Of a stretch of DNA of 13,207 nucleotides, positions 5,503 through 13,199 are shown in pieces (positions within the stretch are counted from its first letter, which is position 1; each line of letters opens with the position of its first letter). Source of the DNA: DASTBU01 sp035711845. Lineage in GTDB: Bacteria; Acidobacteriota; Vicinamibacteria; Vicinamibacterales; 2-12-FULL-66-21. The stretch lies in the NCBI GenBank assembly GCA_035711845.1, contig DASTBU010000111.1, forward strand, positions 1-13,207, in the 5' to 3' direction. Under the pieces are notes generated by a model. It saw nothing but the letters and a program-made list of their open reading frames with translations. It was not told the origin of the DNA and ran no database searches. The position numbers and the translations under genes are program-made.

Positions 5503-7080
5503 ATGGTGCTCCCCCTCCTGCTGCTTTTTGCACAGCAACCGCCGGCTCCGCCGGTGGAAAGCCTGCGTGCGCGCATCGAGCAGCTTCACGACCTTCCTGG
5601 GGCGACGGTGCGCGGTGCCCGACTCCGGCAGCGAGACGTCGTCGTGCACTTCTTCGAGAACCGCAGTTTTGCGCCGGCATGGAAACTGCCCGACGGCGCC
5701 GAAGAAATCCGGGAGGCCATCAAGGGCATCGAGCGCGACGGATTGACTCCCGCCCACTATCACCTGGAGATCATCGGCCGGCTGCTCCTCGCGCGAAAGA
5801 CCGCGGCGGGCGGCGGCCTGGACGAGGACCTGCAGATCCTGCTCGCCGACGCGGTCGCCGCGATGCTGGACGACGCGCGATACGGACGAGTGGAACCCTC
5901 GTCGCTCGACCGGCGGTGGAACATCGATCCGAGGGCCGGCGCACCTCCGCTTGGAACGCTCCTGGAGCAGGTTGCCACCGCCTCCTCGCCGGCGGCGGCC
6001 ATCGAATCGCTGAAGCCGAATCACTTCACCTACACCGGGCTGAGAGACGCCCTGGCCCGGATGCGCGCGGTTCAGGCGGCAGGCGGATGGCCGACCATCC
6101 CCGCCGGTCCAACGCTGAAGCCCGGCGCGAACGATCCTCGTGTCGCTGACCTGCGGGCCCGCCTGGCCGCAACGGGTGACCTGCCGCGCGAGCTGCCGCC
6201 GAGCAGTCCGGAGTTCGACAGTGCCGTAACGGCAGCGGTGAAGCACTTTCAGGAGAACCACCGCCTCACCGCCGACGGGGTCGTGGGGCCGGCAACGCTG
6301 CAGGAATTGAACGTCGGCCCCGCTGCGAGGGCGGAGCAGATTCGGGTGAACCTGGAACGCATCCGCTGGGTGATCGGGGGACTCGAGGATACGTTCGTGC
6401 TCGTGAACCTCCCGTCGTTCAAGCTGTACGTCATCCGCGATCGCAAGAACGTCTGGGAGTCGAGGACGGTCATAGGCCAGACTGCGCGGCAGACGCCGAC
6501 GTTCCGCGCGGACATGAAATATCTGGTCCTCAACCCGGATTGGACCGTGCCGCCGACGATTCTTGCGCAGGACGTGCTCGCGCCGATGCGGCGGGGGGGC
6601 AACGCGGTGGCGCGCAAAGGGCTGATGATTCTCGATCGGCAGGGACGCATGGTGTCGCCGTCGAGCATCGACTGGTCCACGGCCAGCCCGCGCAACTTCC
6701 CGTACGTCCTGCGGCAGCCGCCCGGTCCCAACAACGCGCTCGGCCGCGTGAAGTTCGTCTTCCCGAACGAGTACACGGTGTTCCTGCACGACACGCCGAG
6801 CCAGGACCTGTTCACCGCCGATCGGCGCACGTTCAGTTCGGGATGCATTCGCGTGGAGCACGCCCTGGACCTCGCGGCGCTGCTCCTGGGGCCGCAGGGC
6901 TGGACAGCGCAGCGCATCCAGACGGCGATCGATGCCGGCAGAACCGAGACGGTTTTCCTCGACGCGCCAATCCCCGTTGTCATCGTCTATTGGACCGCGA
7001 GCGTCAGCGCCTCGGGCCAGCTGCGGTTTGCCAGGGACGTGTACAAGCGGGATGACAGGTTGTTGAGAGCGTTGGAGTAA
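5503..7080 (+). CDS. YcbB-like L,D-transpeptidase with peptidoglycan-binding domain
   Basis: This 525-residue periplasmic enzyme should form 3-3 cross-links in peptidoglycan or attach proteins to it. Order: a short signal segment (MVLPLLLLFAQQ), a YcbB-type scaffold region (about 45-180, with FFENRSFAPAW and EREGLTPAHYH-like DGLTPAHYHLE), a peptidoglycan-binding domain (about 205-271, with KHFQENHRLTADGVVGPATL), then the YkuD catalytic domain (about 298-465). The catalytic motif is complete: H429 in FLHDTPSQ, and SSGCIRV with C448 as nucleophile and R450. The overall plan matches E. coli YcbB/LdtD, though shorter (about 615 residues there). The frame is open far upstream into the helix-hairpin-helix gene; I chose the ATG at 5503, 23 bases after that gene's stop, because it starts a signal peptide. 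An in-frame GTG at 5494 is possible; neither has a clear ribosome binding site. Confidence 0.93.
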   Translation: MVLPLLLLFAQQPPAPPVESLRARIEQLHDLPGATVRGARLRQRDVVVHFFENRSFAPAWKLPDGAEEIREAIKGIERDGLTPAHYHLEIIGRLLLARKTAAGGGLDEDLQILLADAVAAMLDDARYGRVEPSSLDRRWNIDPRAGAPPLGTLLEQVATASSPAAAIESLKPNHFTYTGLRDALARMRAVQAAGGWPTIPAGPTLKPGANDPRVADLRARLAATGDLPRELPPSSPEFDSAVTAAVKHFQENHRLTADGVVGPATLQELNVGPAARAEQIRVNLERIRWVIGGLEDTFVLVNLPSFKLYVIRDRKNVWESRTVIGQTARQTPTFRADMKYLVLNPDWTVPPTILAQDVLAPMRRGGNAVARKGLMILDRQGRMVSPSSIDWSTASPRNFPYVLRQPPGPNNALGRVKFVFPNEYTVFLHDTPSQDLFTADRRTFSSGCIRVEHALDLAALLLGPQGWTAQRIQTAIDAGRTETVFLDAPIPVVIVYWTASVSASGQLRFARDVYKRDDRLLRALE

Positions 7081-7089
7081 GGCGGCCTA

Positions 7090-7145
7090 TTACCAGTTAC
7101 CAGTTACCAGTTACCAGTTACCAGTTGCCAGTTGCCAGTTGCCAG
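7090..7145. repeat. TTACCAG/TTGCCAG heptamer array, eight units
   Basis: Five perfect TTACCAG units (7090-7124) are followed by three perfect TTGCCAG units (7125-7145), all in register, then a partial TTGGCTGG. The array starts 9 bases after the L,D-transpeptidase stop. A single inverted relative, AAACTGG, follows at 7165-7171. The clean homogenisation into two blocks suggests recent slippage or unit conversion. The array is free of stop codons on the plus strand. Confidence 0.95.
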
Positions 7146-7171
7146 TTGGCTGGTCGGGAACCGGAAACTGG

Positions 7172-7187
7172 AAGGTGGAGACACCTT
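7172..7187 (+). promoter_or_regulatory. Hairpin that would mask the HupE-like gene's ribosome binding site
   Basis: AAGGTG, loop GAGA, CACCTT forms a perfect 6-bp stem with a GNRA tetraloop, ending one base before the proposed TTG start at 7188. The same bases hold the only plausible ribosome binding site (AGGTGGAG). If the stem forms in mRNA, initiation would be reduced. This could equally be a weak terminator-like stem or chance; there is only a short T-run (four T). Confidence 0.35.
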
Positions 7188-8288
7188 TTGACATTATCTT
7201 CCGGTGTCCCGACGGCGTGGCTGCGGGTTCGCACCGTTCTCGTGTTGACGACGTTCCTTGCGGCAGCGCGGGGAACTTCAGCGCATCCGGCCCCGTTCAG
7301 CTACCTGGACGTCCGCGTGCAGCCCGACGGCCTGTCCGGCCGGCTGGTCGTCCACGCCATCGATGTCGCGCACGAGCTGAACCTGGCGTCGCCAGAGATC
7401 CTCGCCGACCCGGCGATTGTCCATCAGTATTCCTCCAGCCTGGTCGCGGTTCTCGCTGAGCGCCTTGTGTTGCTGGCGGACGGCGGCACGCTCCCGTGGT
7501 CGATGACCGGTGCGCAGCCGGTCCCGGGTGAGGATGCCGTGGAAGTACGGTGGCGGGCAACGGCCCCCAAGGTGCCGGGACGGCTCGTCGTCCAGGCGCA
7601 CCTGTTTCCGTACGATCCGGTTCATCAGACGTTCGTCAATCTGTACGAAGGCAGCAGCCTGGTATGGCAGGAGGTGCTCAACCGGGACCGGTCGCATACG
7701 GTCTTCTACACGGGCACGCGTCAGGGTCGGCTGGCAGTCTTCCAAAGCTTCACCGCGTCGGGTGTGCACCATATCGCCATCGGGCCGGACCACATCCTGT
7801 TCATCATCGGGCTGCTGCTGCTCGGCGGCTCGCTCACGCGTCTGCTCGGGATCGTGACCGCGTTCACAGTCGGCCATAGCCTCACGCTCGCCCTGGCGAC
7901 GCTGAACCTGGTGGTTCCCCCCGCCAGGCTCGTGGAGCCTGCGATCGCGCTCAGCATCGTGTATGTTGGAGCCGACAATTTGCTGGTGGGGACCCGCAGC
8001 CGGGACGTTCGCGCCTGGATTGCGCTCGCCTTCGGGCTGGTGCACGGGTTCGGTTTCGCGAGCGTCTTGCGCGAGACGGGGCTGCCGCCGCGGGCGCTCG
8101 GGTTGTCGTTGTTCGCGTTCAATCTCGGTGTCGAGATCGGCCAGGGCGTGATCGTGGTGCTGGTTGCTGCGGCCCTGAATATCCTTCGCCACAGGAACTC
8201 GACGCTGGCGCGGAGGGTCGTGACGGTGGGATCGCTCATCGTCATGGCCGCGGGCGCGTTCTGGTTCGTGGAACGGGTATTTGCGTGA
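7188..8288 (+). CDS. HupE/UreJ-family membrane protein
   Basis: This 366-residue inner-membrane protein belongs to the HupE/UreJ family, some members of which are linked to nickel or cobalt transport. A signal peptide ends near SA-HPAPFSY, leaving H33 at the mature N terminus, as is common in this family. A periplasmic domain of about 160 residues follows. The membrane region starts at about 190 with SGVHHIAIGPDHILFIIG (H194, H195, D201, H202), then FTVGHSLTL (H230), ALSIVYVGADNLL, FGLVHGFGFAS (H286) and FNLGVEIGQ (311-319), the conserved histidine and glutamate residues of the family. I chose the TTG at 7188 because AGGTGGAG lies 7 bases upstream and the signal peptide then begins directly; the open frame to 7125 is only heptamer repeat. 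No hydrogenase or urease genes are near, so the metal or substrate is unknown. Confidence 0.85.
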   Translation: MTLSSGVPTAWLRVRTVLVLTTFLAAARGTSAHPAPFSYLDVRVQPDGLSGRLVVHAIDVAHELNLASPEILADPAIVHQYSSSLVAVLAERLVLLADGGTLPWSMTGAQPVPGEDAVEVRWRATAPKVPGRLVVQAHLFPYDPVHQTFVNLYEGSSLVWQEVLNRDRSHTVFYTGTRQGRLAVFQSFTASGVHHIAIGPDHILFIIGLLLLGGSLTRLLGIVTAFTVGHSLTLALATLNLVVPPARLVEPAIALSIVYVGADNLLVGTRSRDVRAWIALAFGLVHGFGFASVLRETGLPPRALGLSLFAFNLGVEIGQGVIVVLVAAALNILRHRNSTLARRVVTVGSLIVMAAGAFWFVERVFA

Positions 8289-8343
8289 TGCGCAGGGGCG
8301 GCATGGGTGATGGCGACGCGTAGTTCAGCAGGGGGACACGGAG

Positions 8344-8378
8344 GCACGAAGGAATACGCGTCCTTGGTTCCTCCGTGC
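8344..8378. terminator. Imperfect stem-loop in the gap before the metallo-hydrolase gene
   Basis: GCACGAAGGAA (8344-8354) pairs with TTCCTCCGTGC (8368-8378) with one mismatch around a 13-base loop. The left side also shows an octamer rhythm (CACGGAGG, CACGAAGG) seen in dispersed intergenic repeats of many bacteria. It could end the HupE-like transcript or be a dispersed repeat copy. No T-run follows, so intrinsic termination is not established. The rest of 8289-8425 shows nothing recognisable. Confidence 0.4.
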
Positions 8379-8425
8379 TTCTGTTGCCTGACACAATTGA
8401 TGGAACGATTGAGAGGTAATGGACC

Positions 8426-9292
8426 ATGCGACGGATGATGCTGCTAGGGGCCATCATGGCGATCGGCGCCGTTGGAATCACGGCCGGGCAGGGCGGTCAG
8501 CAGCCCCAGACCGCGGAAATCGAAAAGGTCCGCGACAACCTGTTCGTGATCAGGACCGGCGGCGGGAACACCGCGGCGTTCATCACCGCCGACGGCGTGG
8601 TGCTGGTGGACACGAAGAATCCCGGTTGGGGCGCCCGAATCATGGAGAAGGTCCGATCCGTCACCGACAAACCGGTGACGACCATCATCAACACGCACAC
8701 GCATGCCGACCACGTGGGCAGCAACGAGGACTTCCCGCCCACGGTCGAGGTCGTGGCGCATGCCAACACCAAGACGAACATGCAGAAGATGCCGCATTTC
8801 GAGGGCGACAAGGAAAAGTTCCTGCCCGACCGTGTCTACAGGGATCGTTTGACGCTCGGCTCCGGCAACGACAGCGTGGACCTGTACTACTTTGGCGCCG
8901 GACACACCAATGGAGACACGATCGTGGTCTTTCCCGCGGTGCGCGTGGCCCATACCGGCGACCTCTTCGCCGGCTTCAGCACCCCGCTGATCGACACCCG
9001 CAACGGCGGAAGCGGCGTCGCGTACCCCGAGACGCTCGAGAAGGCGGCTGCCGGCATCAAGGGGGTCGAATCGGTCATCCCCGGGCACAGCGAGGTGACG
9101 ACCTGGGACAAGTTCGTGGAATACGGCGAGTTCAACGCGGCGTTCCTCGCGGCAGTACAGCAGGCCATCGGCCAGGGCCAGACGCCGGAAGAAGCGGCCG
9201 CGGGCCTGAAGCTCCCGGAGAAGTTCAAGGACTACTCGATGGGACGGCTGCAGACGAACGTCAGAGCCATCTACGAGGAAATCAAGCGCTGA
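8426..9292 (+). CDS. Secreted metallo-beta-lactamase-fold hydrolase
   Basis: This 288-residue protein has a signal peptide (about 1-22, MLLGAIMAIGAVGITAG) and the complete metal-binding set of the metallo-beta-lactamase fold: HTHADH at 91-96 (H91, H93, D95, H96), H160 in GAGHTNGD, D179 in AHTGDLF and H221 in IPGHSEVT. That arrangement suits two zinc ions. Family members hydrolyse esters, lactams, lactones or thioesters; the substrate cannot be read here. The loop after HTHADHVGSNEDF resembles general periplasmic MBL-fold hydrolases more than known lactamases, so I would not call it a resistance gene. The C-terminal helix region (about 235-288) includes TPEEAAAGLKLPEKFKDY, common in this secreted group. 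AGAGG lies about 9 bases before the ATG. The stop is 12 bases before the amidase start, so the two genes are probably cotranscribed. Confidence 0.9.
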   Translation: MRRMMLLGAIMAIGAVGITAGQGGQQPQTAEIEKVRDNLFVIRTGGGNTAAFITADGVVLVDTKNPGWGARIMEKVRSVTDKPVTTIINTHTHADHVGSNEDFPPTVEVVAHANTKTNMQKMPHFEGDKEKFLPDRVYRDRLTLGSGNDSVDLYYFGAGHTNGDTIVVFPAVRVAHTGDLFAGFSTPLIDTRNGGSGVAYPETLEKAAAGIKGVESVIPGHSEVTTWDKFVEYGEFNAAFLAAVQQAIGQGQTPEEAAAGLKLPEKFKDYSMGRLQTNVRAIYEEIKR

Positions 9293-9304
9293 TCCGGAGG
9301 CCCC

Positions 9305-10888
9305 ATGAGAACGCTGCTCGCAGGAGCGGCAGCCGTACTGCTCATCTGCGCGCTCCCACGCGCCCAGCAGCGACCGCAGTTCCGGCTCGAAGAAGCGACG
9401 ATCGCCGATGTCCACGCGGCGATGAAGTCCGGCTCGCTCACATGCCGATCGCTCGTCGAGCAGTACCTGCGCCGCATCGAGGCTTACGACAAGAACGGTC
9501 CCGCCATCAACGCCATCGTCGAGATCAACGCGAAGGCGCTCGGTGAGGCCGACGACCTCGATCGCAAGTATGGGTCGGGTGGACCGGCGGGGCCGCTGCA
9601 CTGCATCCCGGTCATCGTCAAGGACAACTTCGAGACGATCGGCCTGCAGAGCGCCGCAGGGTCGCTTGCGATGAAAGGCTTCATCTCGAACCGGGACGCG
9701 TTCCAGGTCAGGAAGATCAAGGAGGCCGGCGCTATCGTCCTCGCGAAATCGAACATGGCGGAGTGGGCGTTCACGCCGTATGAGACCGTCAGCTCGATTC
9801 TGCCGGGGTACACGAAGAACCCCTACGCGCTCGACCGGGTCACTGCCGGATCGAGCGGCGGCACCGCCGCTGCCGTTGCCGCCAACATGGGTGCTGTCGG
9901 CCTTGGCAGCGACACGGGCAATTCCATCCGTGGCCCCTCGTCGCACCAGGCGCTCGCCGGCATCCGATCCACCATGGGACTGACGAGCCGGAGCGGTGTC
10001 GTTCCGTTGAGCCTGCTCGCCGATGTCGCGGGGCCGATGACGCGGACCCTCGCGGATGCGGTCGCTGTGTTTCAGGTGATTGCGGGACCCGATCCCACCG
10101 ATCCCGTCACTGTGGCCGGCACGCCCGAGGCGCAGGCGTTCAGCCCGTCGGGGCGGCCCTCGAGCATTCCCGAGTATTCGCGATCGCTCCGGCCGGGCAG
10201 CCTCAAAGGCGCCCGGATCGGGGTGCTCCGTCAGGCGTACGAGCGCGACACGACGGACCCGGAAATCGTGGAGGTGTTCCTGGCGGCACTCGAGGACATG
10301 AAGCGTGCGGGCGCGGTCATCGTGGATCCGGCGCGGGTCGACCTCGAGGGCATCCGCCGCAGCCAGGAGAACGGGCCGTGCGGCGGCTTCAAGCACGACA
10401 TCAACCGCTATCTCGCCGCGCACGGCGATCGCGTTCCGGTCCGATCGCTCGAGGAGATCATCAAGTCGCGGCGCTTTCACCCGACGGTCCAGCGCCGGCT
10501 CGAGCAGTCACAGGAGTTGCCCGAACACGGGATCGGCACGCCCGCGTGCGCCGCGGAAGCCGAATATCGCGAAAGGGTCCGCGCGGCGGTGTTGAAGACG
10601 ATGGATGCGGAGAAGCTTGCCGCGTTCGTGTACCCGACGTGGAGCAATCCGCCCCGGCTCATCGGAGACCTCAATACGCCCCACGGGGACAACAGTCAGT
10701 TCTTCTCGCCCACGACGGGCTTCCCTGCGATCAACCTACCCATGGGGTACACACGCGGCGTGCTGCCCGCCGGGATCACCTTCTTCGGCAGGGCGTGGGA
10801 CGAGCCCACCTTGATCGAGCTGGCGTACTCGTACGAGCAGTGGACGCGCCATCGCCGGCCGCCGGCGTCGACGCCGCCGCTGCGGTGA
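9305..10888 (+). CDS. Secreted amidase (amidase signature family)
   Basis: This 527-residue enzyme hydrolyses amide bonds by the Ser-cisSer-Lys triad. The triad is visible: K106 in IPVIVKDNF, S183 in AGSSGGTAAA, and the nucleophile S207 in GSDTGNSIRGPS, where an N replaces the more usual G before S. Residues 1-21 form a signal peptide (LLAGAAAVLLICALPRAQQ), so it acts outside the cytoplasm and is not the GatA subunit of tRNA amidotransferase, with which annotation pipelines may confuse it. The C-terminal half has the expected PTWSNPPRL and GFPAINLPMGY segments and the late FFGRAWDEPTLIELAYSYEQ segment. GGAGG lies 4 bases before the ATG. It follows the MBL-fold gene by 12 bases, suggesting a shared extracytoplasmic degradation role. 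Natural substrate unknown. Confidence 0.93.
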   Translation: MRTLLAGAAAVLLICALPRAQQRPQFRLEEATIADVHAAMKSGSLTCRSLVEQYLRRIEAYDKNGPAINAIVEINAKALGEADDLDRKYGSGGPAGPLHCIPVIVKDNFETIGLQSAAGSLAMKGFISNRDAFQVRKIKEAGAIVLAKSNMAEWAFTPYETVSSILPGYTKNPYALDRVTAGSSGGTAAAVAANMGAVGLGSDTGNSIRGPSSHQALAGIRSTMGLTSRSGVVPLSLLADVAGPMTRTLADAVAVFQVIAGPDPTDPVTVAGTPEAQAFSPSGRPSSIPEYSRSLRPGSLKGARIGVLRQAYERDTTDPEIVEVFLAALEDMKRAGAVIVDPARVDLEGIRRSQENGPCGGFKHDINRYLAAHGDRVPVRSLEEIIKSRRFHPTVQRRLEQSQELPEHGIGTPACAAEAEYRERVRAAVLKTMDAEKLAAFVYPTWSNPPRLIGDLNTPHGDNSQFFSPTTGFPAINLPMGYTRGVLPAGITFFGRAWDEPTLIELAYSYEQWTRHRRPPASTPPLR

Positions 10889-10944
10889 AGTGCGGCGTCC
10901 CAGCGAACCGTTCCGGGCCGCCCATGCGTGCCCGGTTCAGAATC

Positions 10945-10967
10945 CGTAGCCGCGAACAGCGGCTACG
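10945..10967. terminator. Perfect stem-loop between convergent genes
   Basis: CGTAGCCGC, loop GAACA, GCGGCTACG forms a 9-bp perfect stem. It lies 57 bases after the amidase stop and includes the stop codon of the ABC permease (10963-10965). Its position between convergent genes suits a bidirectional terminator, but there is no T-run on either strand, so the mechanism is uncertain. Confidence 0.5.
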
Positions 10968-12288
10968 TGAGCCGAGCCTGACGGACGATCTCTCGCAGGC
11001 TCGGGCGTGAGCCGGAGCTGAGGAGCCCGACACGAAACAGCCGCGCGCCGAGGAGGATGGCCAACCACGTCGAGCCGGCCAGGACCAGGAACGAACCGGC
11101 GATCTCCCACCAGGCGAGCGAGCCTGGATCCATGCTCGCGCGGAACATGATGAGCGAGGGGGCCGAGAAGGGCACCCACGTGAGCACGCGCGCCACGGTC
11201 CCGTTCGGATCCCGAAGCAGGAGCGTGAGCATCATCAACGGCAGCGCCGCGATGAGCGACCATACCATGGCGAGTTGCTGCGCCTCCCGCATGTTGGACC
11301 CCAGGGAGCCGGTGCCAAGGATGAGGCTGCCGAAGAACAGGAATGCCATCACGAACAACGGCACCGCCAGCGCCACCGCAAGCCAGGGGATCTCGATCCC
11401 GGAGGCCAGCAACAGCGGCACCACCCCGATGCCCGTCCCGAGCGCCATGAGTATCCACACGGCGGTCTGGAGCAGACCCGCGCCGCCCAGCCCGACCAGC
11501 TTGCCGGCGAGGATCTCGTCCGGGTTCGCCGACGCGAGCAGCACCTCGACGACCTTGTTCTCCTTCTCTATCGCCGTTCCCTGCATCAGGTAGCCGGCGG
11601 TCATGAGCACCGACATCAGAAACAGCACGATGAAGACCAGGGGGATGGCCAGCCGCAGGGTCGACGCCGCCCGACCCCCGTCGGAGACCTCGCCGCTGCG
11701 CGCAATCGAAAACCGCTGTGGGTCGCCGACGGGGCTCACGAGCCGCTCGGCGAGACGCTCGTCCACGCGGCCGCGAGCGAGACGCTCGCGCATCAGGTTG
11801 GCAAACGCGGTGCGCGAGTCGGACGCGGTGAGGTTCACGGTCTCCGGTGAATAGATGTCGACCCGGCCGGTGTCCATGTAGTCGGGCGGAAGCACGAAGT
11901 AGCCCTTGATCCGCTCGCCCAGCATGGCCACGCGCGCGTCCGACTCGGTCTCGAACGATCGAAAGACGAAATTCGATTTCTCGAGCGCCCGATCCACGGC
12001 GTCGCGCTGGCCCATCGCGCCCAGTGTCCGCCTGAGATCGTCTGAGAGCTGCACCCCCGGCGCCGCGACGTCGCCGTCGAGCGCCAGCACCCTCGCCGGA
12101 TCCACGACGCCGAACAACGCAGCAGCCTTGTCCTGCTGCGCCGCCAGGTACGCCGGAACGGCGACGATCGCCCCGTAGGCCGCCACGAAGAGCGGCATCC
12201 CGAACGTGGCCATGAGGTATCCCGTACGCTTGACGGCGGTCAGGAACTCGAAGGTGGCGATCGTTCGAACCTTGTGCCACCGGGTCAT
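10963..12288 (-). CDS. ABC-2 type exporter permease (NatB/YhaP-like)
   Basis: This 441-residue membrane protein is the permease partner of the ATPase gene directly upstream. It shows the NatB/YhaP plan: one N-terminal transmembrane segment (about 22-48, GYLMATFGMPLFVAAYGAIV), a large extracytoplasmic domain (about 50-225), then a cluster of five membrane segments starting near LRLAIPLVFIVLFLMSVLMT and ending with FLVLAGSTWLAILLGARLF. Between the second and third segments sits EKENKVVEVLLASANPDEILAGK, a conserved ABC-2 coupling region facing the cytoplasm. The ATG at 12288 overlaps the ATPase stop (ATGA) and has GAGGAGG 6 bases upstream; the longer open frame to 12843 lies wholly inside the ATPase gene and is rejected. 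Known relatives export sodium or small toxic compounds; the substrate here is unknown. Confidence 0.9.
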   Translation of the reverse strand: MTRWHKVRTIATFEFLTAVKRTGYLMATFGMPLFVAAYGAIVAVPAYLAAQQDKAAALFGVVDPARVLALDGDVAAPGVQLSDDLRRTLGAMGQRDAVDRALEKSNFVFRSFETESDARVAMLGERIKGYFVLPPDYMDTGRVDIYSPETVNLTASDSRTAFANLMRERLARGRVDERLAERLVSPVGDPQRFSIARSGEVSDGGRAASTLRLAIPLVFIVLFLMSVLMTAGYLMQGTAIEKENKVVEVLLASANPDEILAGKLVGLGGAGLLQTAVWILMALGTGIGVVPLLLASGIEIPWLAVALAVPLFVMAFLFFGSLILGTGSLGSNMREAQQLAMVWSLIAALPLMMLTLLLRDPNGTVARVLTWVPFSAPSLIMFRASMDPGSLAWWEIAGSFLVLAGSTWLAILLGARLFRVGLLSSGSRPSLREIVRQARLT

Positions 12289-13184
12289 GCTGCCTCCTCG
12301 CGAACGACGCGAAGGAAGATGTCTTCCATCGGCGCCAGCAGCGGATCGAAGCGATCGATCCTGGCGCCAGCGCCCACCAGCGCCGCCAGCGCATCGGCGG
12401 GCGCCGAACCGTTCGACAGCATGAGACGCGACACGCCGTCCGACTCCTCCACCACTTGTGCGATCTGGGGCACCCTCGGCAGCGGCGCGAGCGCGTGAAC
12501 GCGGACTTCGGGGAGGGAGTGCCGTCGCCGGACCTCGTCCACCGCCCCGTACACCACGAGCTGCCCCTTGTTGATGAGCGCCACGCTGTCGCAGAGCGCC
12601 TCCACCTGGTTCATGTGATGCGTGGAGAGGATGGTCGTGCGCCCGTTGCGCCGACGCTCCAGCAGCAGATCCTGCACCAGCCGCACGTTCACCGGGTCCA
12701 GCCCCGTCGTCGGCTCGTCCAGCACGCACAGCTCCGGGTTGGTCATCAGGACCGACGCGATCTGGACCTTCTGCGACATCCCCTTGCTGAGACGGTCCAC
12801 CTTCCAGGTGCCCACCTGCGGCAGTTCCACACGCTCGAGCCATTCGCTTGCGAGCCGGCGCGCGTCGGCTCGCGACAGTCCCTTGAGCGTGCCGAAGTAC
12901 ACCATGACGTCCATGACGACCAGCTTGGTGTAGATGCCGCGCTCTTCCGGCAGGTAACCCATGCGGTCGAGATGCTCGCGCCGCCGAGGCTCGCCGAACA
13001 CGTGCAGCTGGCCCGAATCGGCACGAATGATGTCCATGAGGATCCGGATGAGCGTGCTCTTGCCGGCGCCGTTCGGGCCGAGCAGGCCGAAGATCTCGCC
13101 TCCGTGCACGTCGAACGACACGCCGCGCAGCGCGGGCGTCTCGCCATACGCCTTGACAATCGTGTCAAACGCCAGGATGGCCAT
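12285..13184 (-). CDS. ABC transporter ATP-binding protein (NatA/YhaQ-like)
   Basis: This 299-residue cytoplasmic ATPase powers the permease encoded next. It has Walker A GPNGAGKST (36-44), the signature LSKGMSQKVQ (132-141) in the MSQK form typical of the NatA/YhaQ group, Walker B LCVLDEPTTGLD (152-163; D156, E157) and the H-loop histidine H189 in STHHM. The usual Q-loop region reads GYLPEERGIY (76-85), with glutamates where many ABC proteins have glutamine, again typical of this subgroup. A C-terminal domain of about 80 residues (from about 220) matches the DUF4162-type extension, ending in PMEDIFLRVV. The gene overlaps the permease by 4 bases. The ATG at 13184 has no clear ribosome binding site. 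Substrate of the exporter is not known. Confidence 0.94.
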   Translation of the reverse strand: MAILAFDTIVKAYGETPALRGVSFDVHGGEIFGLLGPNGAGKSTLIRILMDIIRADSGQLHVFGEPRRREHLDRMGYLPEERGIYTKLVVMDVMVYFGTLKGLSRADARRLASEWLERVELPQVGTWKVDRLSKGMSQKVQIASVLMTNPELCVLDEPTTGLDPVNVRLVQDLLLERRRNGRTTILSTHHMNQVEALCDSVALINKGQLVVYGAVDEVRRRHSLPEVRVHALAPLPRVPQIAQVVEESDGVSRLMLSNGSAPADALAALVGAGARIDRFDPLLAPMEDIFLRVVREEAA

Positions 13185-13193
13185 GCGCAGTAG

Positions 13194-13199
13194 AGATTA
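13194..13199 (-). promoter_or_regulatory. Possible -10 box (TAATCT, extended TG) for the ABC exporter operon
   Basis: On the minus strand TGTAATCT ends 9 bases before the ATPase ATG. With a normal spacing, transcription would start 2-3 bases before the ATG, giving an almost leaderless mRNA, which agrees with the missing ribosome binding site. The -35 region would fall outside the window, so it cannot be checked. Confidence 0.35.

Noticed and set aside
5482..6861. Minus-strand open frame of about 460 codons
   Set aside because: It is antisense to the L,D-transpeptidase, with no domain and Arg/His-rich shadow composition.
8426..9292. Beta-lactamase resistance gene
   Set aside because: The fold and metal ligands fit, but they are shared by many hydrolases, and nothing seen points to lactam specificity.
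8444..10480. Minus-strand open frame of about 680 codons
   Set aside because: It lies antisense to the MBL-fold hydrolase and amidase, both of which have complete catalytic motifs. Its composition is Arg-rich, as expected of a GC-rich shadow frame.
9305..10888. GatA subunit of the tRNA amidotransferase
   Set aside because: A clear signal peptide places the enzyme outside the cytoplasm, and no gatB or gatC is adjacent.
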